Assembly: GCA_012961365.1 (NCBI GenBank)
Contig: DTZN01000184.1
Span: 1-19,696, forward strand
Direction: 5' to 3'
Length of the DNA: 19,696 nucleotides
Source: Hydrogenothermaceae bacterium
GTDB lineage: Bacteria > Aquificota > Aquificia > Aquificales > Hydrogenothermaceae
Shown here: piece by piece, positions 8,408-15,613 of the stretch
How positions within the stretch are numbered: the stretch's first letter is position 1
Layout: the number at the start of each line of letters is the position of its first letter
The notes under the pieces: generated by a model
What the model was told of the DNA's origin: nothing
What the model saw: the letters and a program-made list of their open reading frames with translations, nothing else
Databases searched by the model: none
Program-made: the position numbers and the translations under genes

Positions 8408-8417
8408 ATGCCGAAAA
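8393..8417 (+). promoter_or_regulatory. Sigma28 (FliA)-like promoter candidate for the motility operon
   Basis: GCCGAAAA at 8410-8417 closely resembles the flagellar sigma -10 element GCCGATAA. A TAAA at 8393-8396 resembles the -35 start, although the gap of 13 bases is about two shorter than the usual enteric spacing. The position, about 33-40 bases before the first chemotaxis gene, suits a class 3 flagellar promoter. It overlaps the sigma70-like candidate. Confidence 0.4.
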
Positions 8418-8439
8418 TATATATAAGATATTTTCAAAT

Positions 8440-8445
8440 GGAGGG
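8440..8445 (+). promoter_or_regulatory. Shine-Dalgarno site fixing the cheZ start
   Basis: GGAGGG lies four bases before the ATG at 8450. Earlier in-frame ATGs at 8408 and 8438 lack such a site, and the first would lie inside the promoter candidates, so the start is taken at 8450. Confidence 0.75.
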
Positions 8446-8449
8446 AAAA

Positions 8450-8983
8450 ATGGAAAAACCTTTGATGGAAGAACTTAAAAAACTCCTTTCTTTAATAGAA
8501 AATTACAAAAAAGAAGCTAAAGAACTTAGCATACAAAAAGAAGGATTTAATACAGTAAAAAAACATCTGAACTTAGCTATAGAAGAAAGTAAAAATGCCG
8601 TAGAACTTCTTATTGAAAATATAAACACTTCCCTTGAATTAATAAAAGGCTCTTTAAATGAAATAAAAAATTTAAAAGAAAATAACGATAATTTAAATTT
8701 AGAAAAAGTAGAATCAAACTTTGAAAAAGTGGTAAGTGTTTTAACTGAGAGTTTAACATCTTTAGAGTTTCAAGATATCCTAGCCCAAAGATTACAAAAA
8801 ACTTTAATGTTTCTTTCTGATGTAGAAAAAAACATATTAAAAATTCTTTTAATACTTGGTATAAATGAAGAAGAATTTAAAGATAAACAAGAAGAACTGA
8901 AGAAAAAACTTGAAGAATTAGAATGGAAAAAGGAATTATCACAGAATGATGTTGACGATATTTTGAAAGAATTTGGGTTATAA
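8450..8983 (+). CDS. cheZ: CheZ-like CheY-P phosphatase
   Basis: A 177-residue, mostly helical Lys/Glu-rich protein that should remove the phosphate from CheY-P. Overall similarity to enteric CheZ is low, but two key parts fit. First, SLEFQDILAQRLQKTL (104-119) matches the active helix QDxxxQ, with Asp109 and Gln113 in the spacing of E. coli CheZ Asp143 and Gln147. Second, the C-terminal tail QNDVDDILKEFGL (165-177) matches the CheZ peptide VDDLLxxLGF that docks on CheY-P, tethered by a charged linker (140-163). The long helices before (1-100) would form the dimeric four-helix bundle. It is shorter than E. coli CheZ (214). Its place as first gene before cheA, cheW, cheV and cheY supports the assignment. 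It could be described as a remote member of the CheZ group. Confidence 0.8.
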   Translation: MEKPLMEELKKLLSLIENYKKEAKELSIQKEGFNTVKKHLNLAIEESKNAVELLIENINTSLELIKGSLNEIKNLKENNDNLNLEKVESNFEKVVSVLTESLTSLEFQDILAQRLQKTLMFLSDVEKNILKILLILGINEEEFKDKQEELKKKLEELEWKKELSQNDVDDILKEFGL

Positions 8984-9006
8984 AAACTACATTGTGAGGA
9001 AAAACA

Positions 9007-11034
9007 ATGAAAATAGAAATTCCTGAAGATTTAAAGGAAATTTTAGATGAATTTTTAGTTGAAGCAGATGAAATTATCGAGCAATTAGACCAAGATTTAG
9101 TGGAACTAGAAGAAAACCCAGATGATAAAGAGTTATTAAATAAAATATTCAGAGGAATGCATACCTTAAAAGGTGGAGCTGGATTTTTAAATTTAACTAC
9201 TATAGTAGAAATAGCCCATAAGATAGAAGATATATTTAATAAACTTAGGAATGATGAGCTTAAACTTACTTCAGAGATGATGGATGTAATCTTAGAAGGA
9301 ATAGATAAACTAAAGGAAGGTATTGAAAGATTAAAGGAAGATAGTGAAATACCAGATGAGGAAGAAGTTCAAGAACTGATACAAAAACTTGAAGCTATAT
9401 TAGAAGGAAAGCCTGTAGAAGAAAGTTTATCGGCTTTTGAAGAAAAAAGAGAAACTCAAACTGAAAAAACTGAAAACATTGATTTTTCTGAAGAAAATGA
9501 GGAGTTTGAATTTGTAGAAGGAGTAGATGAGGATATAAAACAACTTATACTTAAATTTGGGGTAAAAGATTTAGCAGAGCTTTTAGAAGATATAATTTTA
9601 CTTGCTCCTGATGAAAGACCGCCTTTAGAAGTTATAAATAAACTTGAAAATTTAATAGAAGAAGGAAAAGACATAAAAGATTTAATTAAACCAAAAGGTA
9701 TTGAGGAAGAGCACAGAGAAGAAAAGCAAGAAGAACAAAAGCAAACTAAAGAACAGGCAAAATCTCCAGAAACTCCTAAAACACCTGTAAAGAAAGATGA
9801 ACCAAAGCAAGCAGAGAAGAAAAAGAAAACAGAAAAAAAAGAAGATGTTATTAGGGTTGATGTTGAAAGAGTTGAGGGTTTAATGAACCTTGTTGGAGAA
9901 TTAGTTCTAGATAGAAATAGAATAGTAAAACTTGCTTCTGGTCTTTCTGTTGAGCAAGGAAAAGATGAATCTGATTTAGAAGAGCTTATAGAAGCTATAA
10001 ATGGAATGAGCAGAACTGTTAGTGATTTGCAAGATGCAGTAATGAAACTTCGTATGCAACCTGTTAAGAAGATATTTAGTAAATTCCCTAGAATTGTTAG
10101 AGACCTTGCTAAGAAACTTAATAAAAAGGTTCAACTAGTTCTTGAAGGAGAAGATACAGAAATTGATAGAAGTATTTTAGATAGATTAGAAGACCCATTA
10201 ATTCACCTTGTAAGAAATGCAATAGACCATGGGATAGAACCTCCAGAAGAAAGAATTAAAGCTGGTAAACCAGAAATTGGAACAGTAAAATTAGGAGCAT
10301 ATCAGGAAGGTGATAGGATTATTATTTACATAGAAGATGACGGTAGAGGGATAGATCCAGAGAAAGTTAAAGGAAAGGCTGTAGAAAAAGGTTTAATTAC
10401 ACCTGAACAGGCATCAAATATGTCTGATAAGGAGGCATATGAGCTAATATTTCTTCCTGGATTTTCTACTGCAGAGCAGGTAAGTGATGTTTCTGGTCGC
10501 GGAGTGGGAATGGATGTTGTTGCATCTACAATACATTCTTTAAGGGGAAATATAGAAATAGAAAGCCAGTTAGGGAAGGGAACAAAAATTACTATGAAAC
10601 TTCCTTTAACTGTGGCTATTATAAGAACATTAATGGTTGCCGTAAATGAAAGAATATTTGCTATACCTTTATTTTCTGTTGTTGAAATTGTTAGATATAA
10701 ACCAGAAAATGTTAAAAAAGTGGGTCATTTTAAATCTTTAATGCTTAGAGATGAAGTTTACTTGTTATTTACTCTAAACGAACTGTTTGAAATAGAAGAT
10801 AAAAAGGATAAAGAATTTGTGGTTATAGTTAAAGTTGGAGAAAAAAATATTGCAATTGCTGTTGAAGAGTTATTTGGAGAAGAGGAAATTGTTATAAAAC
10901 CTCTTGGAGAACTCCTTGAAGATGTTAAAGGAATAGCTGGAGCAACAATAACTGGAGATGGAAAGGTAGTTTTAATAGTGGACCCTAATTCTTTAATTAG
11001 TGATAAGAAAACACAACTTGTAGGGGTAATATAA
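9007..11034 (+). CDS. cheA: Chemotaxis histidine kinase CheA
   Basis: Receptor-coupled kinase that phosphorylates CheY. Domains in order: P1/Hpt at 8-130 with phospho-acceptor His52 in GMHTLKGGAGF; an acidic segment and an unrecognised helical block at 168-228 where P2 would be; a Lys/Glu/Gln-rich linker (231-280); P3 dimerisation helices (283-350, VDVERVEGLMNLVGELV); P4 ATPase with N box HLVRNAIDHG (400-409), G1 DDGRGID (444-450), F box FLPGFST (482-488) and G2 GRGVGMD (497-503); and P5 CheW-like regulatory domain (530-663, beginning KLPLTVAIIRTLMV). The length of 675 is typical. GAGGA precedes the ATG by six bases. It lies 23 bases after cheZ and one base before cheW. No receptor, CheR or CheB gene is in view. 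Confidence 0.95.
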   Translation: MKIEIPEDLKEILDEFLVEADEIIEQLDQDLVELEENPDDKELLNKIFRGMHTLKGGAGFLNLTTIVEIAHKIEDIFNKLRNDELKLTSEMMDVILEGIDKLKEGIERLKEDSEIPDEEEVQELIQKLEAILEGKPVEESLSAFEEKRETQTEKTENIDFSEENEEFEFVEGVDEDIKQLILKFGVKDLAELLEDIILLAPDERPPLEVINKLENLIEEGKDIKDLIKPKGIEEEHREEKQEEQKQTKEQAKSPETPKTPVKKDEPKQAEKKKKTEKKEDVIRVDVERVEGLMNLVGELVLDRNRIVKLASGLSVEQGKDESDLEELIEAINGMSRTVSDLQDAVMKLRMQPVKKIFSKFPRIVRDLAKKLNKKVQLVLEGEDTEIDRSILDRLEDPLIHLVRNAIDHGIEPPEERIKAGKPEIGTVKLGAYQEGDRIIIYIEDDGRGIDPEKVKGKAVEKGLITPEQASNMSDKEAYELIFLPGFSTAEQVSDVSGRGVGMDVVASTIHSLRGNIEIESQLGKGTKITMKLPLTVAIIRTLMVAVNERIFAIPLFSVVEIVRYKPENVKKVGHFKSLMLRDEVYLLFTLNELFEIEDKKDKEFVVIVKVGEKNIAIAVEELFGEEEIVIKPLGELLEDVKGIAGATITGDGKVVLIVDPNSLISDKKTQLVGVI

Positions 11035-11035
11035 A

Positions 11036-11530
11036 ATGGAAAGTAATAACTCTGAAATGCAGGTTTTAGGTATAAAAACAGTTGAAGAAGAAGTAATTCA
11101 TGAAGAAAGAGTTATAACGTTTAAACTAAATGAAGAACTTATAGGAATAGATATTAATGATATAACGAAAATAACTAAAGATGTTGAAATTACTCCTGTT
11201 CCCAAAACTAAAAATTATATACTTGGAGTTATGAATTTAAGGGGTAATATTATACCTGTTGTTTCCTTAAAGAAAATGTTTAAACTTGAAGATAAAGAAC
11301 AAGATTATGACCTCCCGATTGTTATTGTCGTAGAAAGTGAACTTGGTCAAATTGGAATTACTGTTGACAATATAGAGGGAGCAGTAAAGATATCACCTGA
11401 AGATATACAACAACCACCAATGAATGCAATAGGAATAGATTCTGAGTATATAAAAGGAGTAGTAATGCTATCTGACGAGCTTTTAATATTATTAGACATA
11501 AAAAAAATTTTTAGGAAAGAGGATAAATAA
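11036..11530 (+). CDS. cheW: Chemotaxis coupling protein CheW
   Basis: Adaptor that joins CheA P5 and receptor tips into the signalling array. After a 25-residue acidic lead, residues 26-160 form the two beta-barrel subdomains typical of CheW: ITFKLNEELIGIDINDITKI (27-46), the conserved ILGVMNLRGNIIPVVSLKK (62-80), IGITVDNIEGAVKIS (107-121 approx.) and GVVMLSDELLILLDIKKIF near the end. It starts one base after the cheA stop, with AGGGG inside the end of cheA as the likely ribosome site, so translation is coupled. Its stop overlaps the cheV start (TAATG). The N-terminal acidic extension is longer than in E. coli. Confidence 0.93.
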   Translation: MESNNSEMQVLGIKTVEEEVIHEERVITFKLNEELIGIDINDITKITKDVEITPVPKTKNYILGVMNLRGNIIPVVSLKKMFKLEDKEQDYDLPIVIVVESELGQIGITVDNIEGAVKISPEDIQQPPMNAIGIDSEYIKGVVMLSDELLILLDIKKIFRKEDK

Positions 11531-12516
11531 TGGCAAAGAAAAAAGACTTTCTGCCAAAAATACTTGAAACAGGTGCTAATGAACTTGAAGTTATAGATTT
11601 TAGAATGTACGAAAAAATGGAAGATGGTAGTATTTATGAGTGGGTTTTAGGTGTAAATGTTGCTAAAGTAAAAGAAGTAATTCTTCGTCCTGATAATATT
11701 GTGAAGGCACCTGGTATGCCACCTGAAGTTGAAGGTATGGCAAAAATAAGAGGTGAGGTAGTTCCTATAGTAAATCTTGCAAAGTGGATGAAGATAGAAG
11801 AACCTTCAGAAGATGCAGGAAAATATGTAATAGTAATGGAATTTTTAAGAGAAATTGTAGGAGTTATAGTTCATGATGCTAAAAGAATAAGAAGAATTAA
11901 ATGGTCTAGTATAAAAAGGCCGCCACCAAGTATAGATGAAAGACTTGGAGGAAAAGTTATAGGTATTATTGAGATAGAAGGGGGACAGTTGTTATTACTC
12001 CTTGATTTTGAGGGAATACTAGATGAGCTTGGAATGATTAAAGTATTTGGTATAACAGAAGAAGTTTCTGAAGATGAAGTAAAAAGAGAAGGCAAATTTA
12101 AAATCCTAATACTTGATGATTCTCCTGTTGCAAGAAAAATTATTAGAGGAATTTTAGAAAAAGATGGACATGAAATTATTGAAGCCCAAAATGGAATAGA
12201 GGGATTAAAGCTTTTAGAAAAATTACTAGAAGAGGCTAAAGAAGATGGTATTGATATAACTGATAAAATTCAGTTAATAGTATCTGATATAGAAATGCCA
12301 GGAATGGATGGTTTAACATTTACAAGAAAAGTTAAAGAACATCCAGAATTTTCTAAAATCCCTGTTATAATTAATACTTCTTTAAGTGATAAAGCAACTG
12401 TTGATAAAGCTAAGATGGTTAATGCAGATGCACACCTTGTTAAATTTGATGCTCCAGACTTATTAAAACTTGTTCACAAATATGCCGTTAAAAAAATAAA
12501 CAATAAGGAGGTTTAA
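11530..12516 (+). CDS. cheV: CheV-type coupling protein (CheW domain fused to receiver)
   Basis: A two-domain chemotaxis protein. Residues 10-175 are CheW-like (VEGMAKIRGEVVPIVNLAKWMKI at 67-89; the inner RPPPSIDERLGGKVIGIIEIEG is typical of CheV). Residues 190-323 are a response-regulator receiver with acidic pair Asp196-Asp197, phosphorylation site Asp253 in IVSDIEMPGMDG, the hydroxyl residue in NTSLSD (about 283-284) and Lys305 in HLVKFDAPD. Phosphorylated CheV is thought to tune receptor-CheA coupling as an adaptation device or phosphate sink. The ATG overlaps the cheW stop; the cheY ATG follows its stop directly. Having both CheW and CheV next to each other suggests two coupling modes in one array. 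Confidence 0.93.
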   Translation: MAKKKDFLPKILETGANELEVIDFRMYEKMEDGSIYEWVLGVNVAKVKEVILRPDNIVKAPGMPPEVEGMAKIRGEVVPIVNLAKWMKIEEPSEDAGKYVIVMEFLREIVGVIVHDAKRIRRIKWSSIKRPPPSIDERLGGKVIGIIEIEGGQLLLLLDFEGILDELGMIKVFGITEEVSEDEVKREGKFKILILDDSPVARKIIRGILEKDGHEIIEAQNGIEGLKLLEKLLEEAKEDGIDITDKIQLIVSDIEMPGMDGLTFTRKVKEHPEFSKIPVIINTSLSDKATVDKAKMVNADAHLVKFDAPDLLKLVHKYAVKKINNKEV

Positions 12517-12918
12517 ATGGCATTACCACCGCCAGATACAAAATTTTTAATAGTAGATGATATGGCCACAATGAGAAGAATAATCAGAAGTTTACTTGAA
12601 CAACTAGGATATAAGTATATTGATGAAGCTGAAGATGGAAGAGAAGCTTTAAACAAATTAAAATCAGGGAAGTATGATTTTGTTATAACCGATTGGAACA
12701 TGCCAAATATGACAGGTTTAGAATTAGTTCAAGAAATAAGAAAAGAAGAAAAACTAAAACATTTGCCTGTTTTAATGGTCACTGCAGAAGCTAAGAAAGA
12801 AAATGTTCTTATGGCAATAAAAGCAGGTGTAAACAACTATGTAGTAAAACCTTTTACAGCTGAAATTTTAAAAGATAGAATTGAAAAAGTATGGACTGCT
12901 ATTACAAAGAAAAAATAA
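12517..12918 (+). CDS. cheY: Chemotaxis response regulator CheY
   Basis: Single receiver domain of 133 residues that carries the signal from CheA to the flagellar switch. The acidic pocket is Asp14-Asp15 (FLIVDDMATMRR), the phosphorylation site Asp59 in ITDWNMPNMTG, switch residues Thr89 (MVTAEAKKEN) and Tyr108 (NNYVVKPF), and Lys111. The DWNMPNM and VTAEAKKEN strings are almost the same as in E. coli CheY, so this is a true motor-binding CheY and not a generic receiver. The ATG directly follows the cheV stop; AGGAGG lies inside the last cheV codons. Placement just before fliG, fliM and fliN puts the messenger gene beside its targets. Dephosphorylation is probably by the CheZ-like protein at the operon head. 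Confidence 0.95.
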   Translation: MALPPPDTKFLIVDDMATMRRIIRSLLEQLGYKYIDEAEDGREALNKLKSGKYDFVITDWNMPNMTGLELVQEIRKEEKLKHLPVLMVTAEAKKENVLMAIKAGVNNYVVKPFTAEILKDRIEKVWTAITKKK

Positions 12919-12942
12919 TTAGCAATAATAGGATTAGATTAA

Positions 12943-13986
12943 ATGCCTCCCCAAAAGAAAGATAATAAATCTAATGAAGAAGGGAAACTAAAAGGAGGGG
13001 AAAAAGCAGCTATACTTCTTTCAATCTTACCTGAAGATAAAACAGCTAAAATTTTTTCCTATCTTAAAGAAACAGAAATTGAAAAATTAGTTAAACATAT
13101 AGTTTCTTTGGAAGCTCCTGATAAAGAGACTACACTTAATGTTTTACAGGAAGCTATAGAAAGACTTAAAAATATTTCACCTCTTAGAGTTGCTCCTGAA
13201 AATGTTAGGAAAATTCTTGAACAGATACTTCCCCCTGATAAATTACAAAAATTATTTGAAGAAACTCTTACTGCAGAAGAAGGAAGGGCTATATTTAAAG
13301 AGTTAGAAAAACTTGATGCCAAGGTTATAGCTAATTTACTACAAAACGAACACCCTCAGGTTATAGCTCTTGTTTTATCTCAAATAAATCCTGCTAAAGC
13401 AGCGGAAGTAATACAGTTCTTACCTAAGAGACGAGGTGTTTCTAATGTTAGAGAAGAGGTTGTTAAAAGAATTGCTAGCATAGAGAAAGTATCTACACAA
13501 ATGCTTAAACTTATAGCTGATTCTTTGGAAGAAGAGCTACTTACTATTGGAGCTGGAGAAGAAGAAACACTTGAAGGTATTGATATTGCTGCTGAAATAG
13601 TAAATGCACTACCTAAAGAACTTCAAACTGAAATCCTAGAAGACCTTAAACGAGATGATGCAACTATTGCAGAAGAAATTGAAGAGCGTATGTTTAAATT
13701 TGAAGATATTGCAAAACTTACAGATAGGGACATTATGGAAATACTCAAAACTGCTGATAAAAATGATTTGCTTCTTGCCCTTAAAGGGGCTCCACAAGAA
13801 ATTCTTGATAAATTCCTTAACAATATGTCAAAAAGAGCTGCTCAAATGTTTTTAGAAGATATGGAAGTTTTAGGACCTGTCAAAAAATCTGATGTGGAAA
13901 ATGCTAGAAAGAAAATAATTACAGTAATAAAAGATTTAATCGAAAAAGGAGTTATAGAATACGGTTCAGGAGAAGAGATGCTTTAA
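12943..13986 (+). CDS. fliG: Flagellar motor switch protein FliG
   Basis: Rotor protein that couples the C-ring to the MS-ring and interacts with the stator. At 347 residues it has the full three-domain form: N-terminal domain binding FliF (about 17-105, KGGEKAAILLSILPED), middle armadillo domain (about 110-190) with the FliM-binding EHPQ motif at 136-139, and the C-terminal domain (about 218-340) with the hinge-like ERMFKFEDIAKL (248-259) and the charged torque helix around DRDIMEILKTADKNDLLLALKG (261-282). It starts 24 bases after cheY with only a weak AGGA ahead, the loosest joint in this part of the operon. fliF, the usual neighbour, is not here. Confidence 0.95.
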   Translation: MPPQKKDNKSNEEGKLKGGEKAAILLSILPEDKTAKIFSYLKETEIEKLVKHIVSLEAPDKETTLNVLQEAIERLKNISPLRVAPENVRKILEQILPPDKLQKLFEETLTAEEGRAIFKELEKLDAKVIANLLQNEHPQVIALVLSQINPAKAAEVIQFLPKRRGVSNVREEVVKRIASIEKVSTQMLKLIADSLEEELLTIGAGEEETLEGIDIAAEIVNALPKELQTEILEDLKRDDATIAEEIEERMFKFEDIAKLTDRDIMEILKTADKNDLLLALKGAPQEILDKFLNNMSKRAAQMFLEDMEVLGPVKKSDVENARKKIITVIKDLIEKGVIEYGSGEEML

Positions 13987-14015
13987 TAGTATCTTCATAA
14001 TATCGGAGGGCTACA

Positions 14016-14981
14016 GTGTCTGATGAATTTCTCTCCCAGGAAGAAATAGATGCTCTACTGGGAGTTGATAATGAAAGTACATCAACGGAAACATTAGAAG
14101 AAGGAAAGGAAAAGCCATTTGATTTTTCCCAAGTAGAGCATATAAAAAAAGGTGGACTTCCTGGGTTAGAGTTAATCTTTGAAAGATGGATAAAAATATT
14201 TAGAGATGAAATTAGAAAACTTATTCCTAATCTAAATATGATATCTAAGGAAGATATGTATATAACAAGATTTCAATCATTTATGTTAAAAATACCTCTT
14301 CCTGCTAGTTATTCAATTTTTACAATGAAACCCTTAAAAGAAAATGCTTTAATGGTTCTAGATTCTAGACTTGTTTTTACCATAATAAGTGTTTTATTTG
14401 GAGGACCTCCAAAGCCATTTAAGGTGGAAGGTAGAGAATTCACAAAACTTGAAGCTAGAGTTATAAGAGATATTGTGGGAAAATCTTTAAAAGTTTTTGA
14501 AAGTATATGGACTAATATTTATCCAATAAACATAGAACTAAAATCTATAGAGTTAAATCCAACTCTTGCAAGAATTGTATCCCAAAATGAAAAAGTTGTA
14601 ATTGTAGAACTATCTATGGATATAGATGGATATACAGCTCCATTTTACTTTTGCTTTCCCCAAAGTATGTTTTTACCTATAAAGGACATAATATACACTG
14701 AAGTTGCAAATACGGAAAAAGACCCTGTGTGGGAAAAAAACTTAGAGGCAAAAATATTACATTTAAATGTTAAACTGTGGGTAGAATTAATACGAAAAGA
14801 GTATAAAATTAAAGATATTTTAGAGTGGGAAGAAGGAACTAAACTAGAATTTGATGTTTTAAATACAGATTTATTAAAAATTTTTATCGAAAATAAACCT
14901 AAGTTTTTAGGTAAATTAGGTCAGAAAGGAAATAAATTTGCAGTAAAAATTAAAGATTTAATTATCAACGAGGAAGAATAA
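14016..14981 (+). CDS. fliM: Flagellar motor switch protein FliM
   Basis: Central C-ring subunit and CheY-P receptor. The N-terminal CheY-P docking peptide is present as FLSQEEIDALLG (5-16), followed by an acidic linker. The CheC-like middle domain spans about 40-230 and contacts FliG; its normally GGxG loop reads FGGPPKPF here (128-135). The C-terminal SpoA domain (about 240-318) pairs with FliN. GTG is the start, chosen because GGAGGG ends five bases before it and the N-terminus then matches the family. Length (321) is normal. fliN starts one base after the stop. Confidence 0.93.
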   Translation: MSDEFLSQEEIDALLGVDNESTSTETLEEGKEKPFDFSQVEHIKKGGLPGLELIFERWIKIFRDEIRKLIPNLNMISKEDMYITRFQSFMLKIPLPASYSIFTMKPLKENALMVLDSRLVFTIISVLFGGPPKPFKVEGREFTKLEARVIRDIVGKSLKVFESIWTNIYPINIELKSIELNPTLARIVSQNEKVVIVELSMDIDGYTAPFYFCFPQSMFLPIKDIIYTEVANTEKDPVWEKNLEAKILHLNVKLWVELIRKEYKIKDILEWEEGTKLEFDVLNTDLLKIFIENKPKFLGKLGQKGNKFAVKIKDLIINEEE

Positions 14982-14982
14982 T

Positions 14983-15612
14983 ATGGCTGATGAAGAAATA
15001 AACAACTCTCCAGAGGAAAATGAAGTTTCTCAAGAAGAAAATCAAGAAGAAACAGTAAATCAAGAAGAACTTGCTAAGCAATGGGAAGAGCAATTAGCTA
15101 ATCAAGAAACTCAGGAAAATTTGGAAGAAAATACTGAAGAAACTATAGACCAAGAAGAACTTGCTAAACAATGGGAAGAAGCTTTGGCTCAGCAGGCTCA
15201 ACAGGATTCATCTGATGAATCTAAAGATGAAACAGAAGCAGTAAATCAAGAAGATTTAGCTAAACAATGGGAAGAGGCTTTAGCTCAGCAACAAAGTCAA
15301 TCTTTTTCAACTGATTCAAGTAGTTCTTTTTCTGTGGATAATGATAAATTAGAGCTAATTTTAGATATCCCTTTAGAAATAACAGTAGAAGTTGGAAATA
15401 AATCTATCCCTTTAGAAGATATTTTGAAAATGACGCCAAATACAATTATAGAACTTGAAAGATATATAAACGAACCTGTAGATATAAAGGTAAATGGAAA
15501 ACTTATTGCTAAAGGTGAGCTTTATACTGTCGAAAATAATTTTGGAGTAAAAATTACAAGTATAATTACAGTGCAAGAAAGAATGAAATTATTAATGGAA
15601 GAAGTGGAGTAA
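14983..15612 (+). CDS. fliN: Flagellar motor switch protein FliN with triplicated N-terminal motif
   Basis: C-ring base protein, also linked to export through FliH. The C-terminal SpoA domain (about 122-203, LELILDIPLEITVEVG through VKITSIITVQERMKLL) identifies it. At 209 residues it is much longer than E. coli FliN (137). The extra length is an acidic Gln/Glu-rich N-terminal region with three copies of the motif (N/D)QE(E/D)LAKQWEE(Q/A)LA at 26-39, 56-69 and 88-101. Usual FliN proteins carry one comparable short motif (E. coli DLWAEALSEQ). A serine-rich linker (104-118) joins the repeats to the SpoA domain. It follows fliM by one base and is followed by flgF after one base. Confidence 0.9.
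   Translation: MADEEINNSPEENEVSQEENQEETVNQEELAKQWEEQLANQETQENLEENTEETIDQEELAKQWEEALAQQAQQDSSDESKDETEAVNQEDLAKQWEEALAQQQSQSFSTDSSSSFSVDNDKLELILDIPLEITVEVGNKSIPLEDILKMTPNTIIELERYINEPVDIKVNGKLIAKGELYTVENNFGVKITSIITVQERMKLLMEEVE
15058..15291 (+). repeat. Three coding repeats in fliN (Trp-containing motif)
   Basis: Three units at about 15058-15102, 15148-15195 and 15244-15291 encode NQEELAKQWEEQLAN, DQEELAKQWEEALAQQ and NQEDLAKQWEEALAQQ, spaced 90 and 96 bases apart. The DNA copies remain close (GAACTTGCTAA(A/G)CAATGGGAAGA in the first two), which suggests fairly recent internal duplication. The spacing segments are acidic and poorly conserved. Confidence 0.85.
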
Positions 15613-15613
15613 A

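Noticed and set aside
8408..8449. Upstream ATG starts (8408, 8438) for the CheZ-like gene
   Set aside because: No ribosome site precedes them, and 8408 lies within the promoter candidates; ATG 8450 has GGAGGG in front.
12513..12701. Minus-strand open frame across cheY, and similar antisense or out-of-frame open stretches in gap, cheA, cheV, fliG, pncB, frdB and flgF
   Set aside because: They lie wholly inside strongly supported genes, show biased composition expected of antisense shadows, and lack start signals.
15058..15291. Possibility that the regular repeats in fliN are a CRISPR-like or non-coding array
   Set aside because: The repeats keep the reading frame, conserve the protein motif better than the DNA, and are fused to an intact FliN domain.
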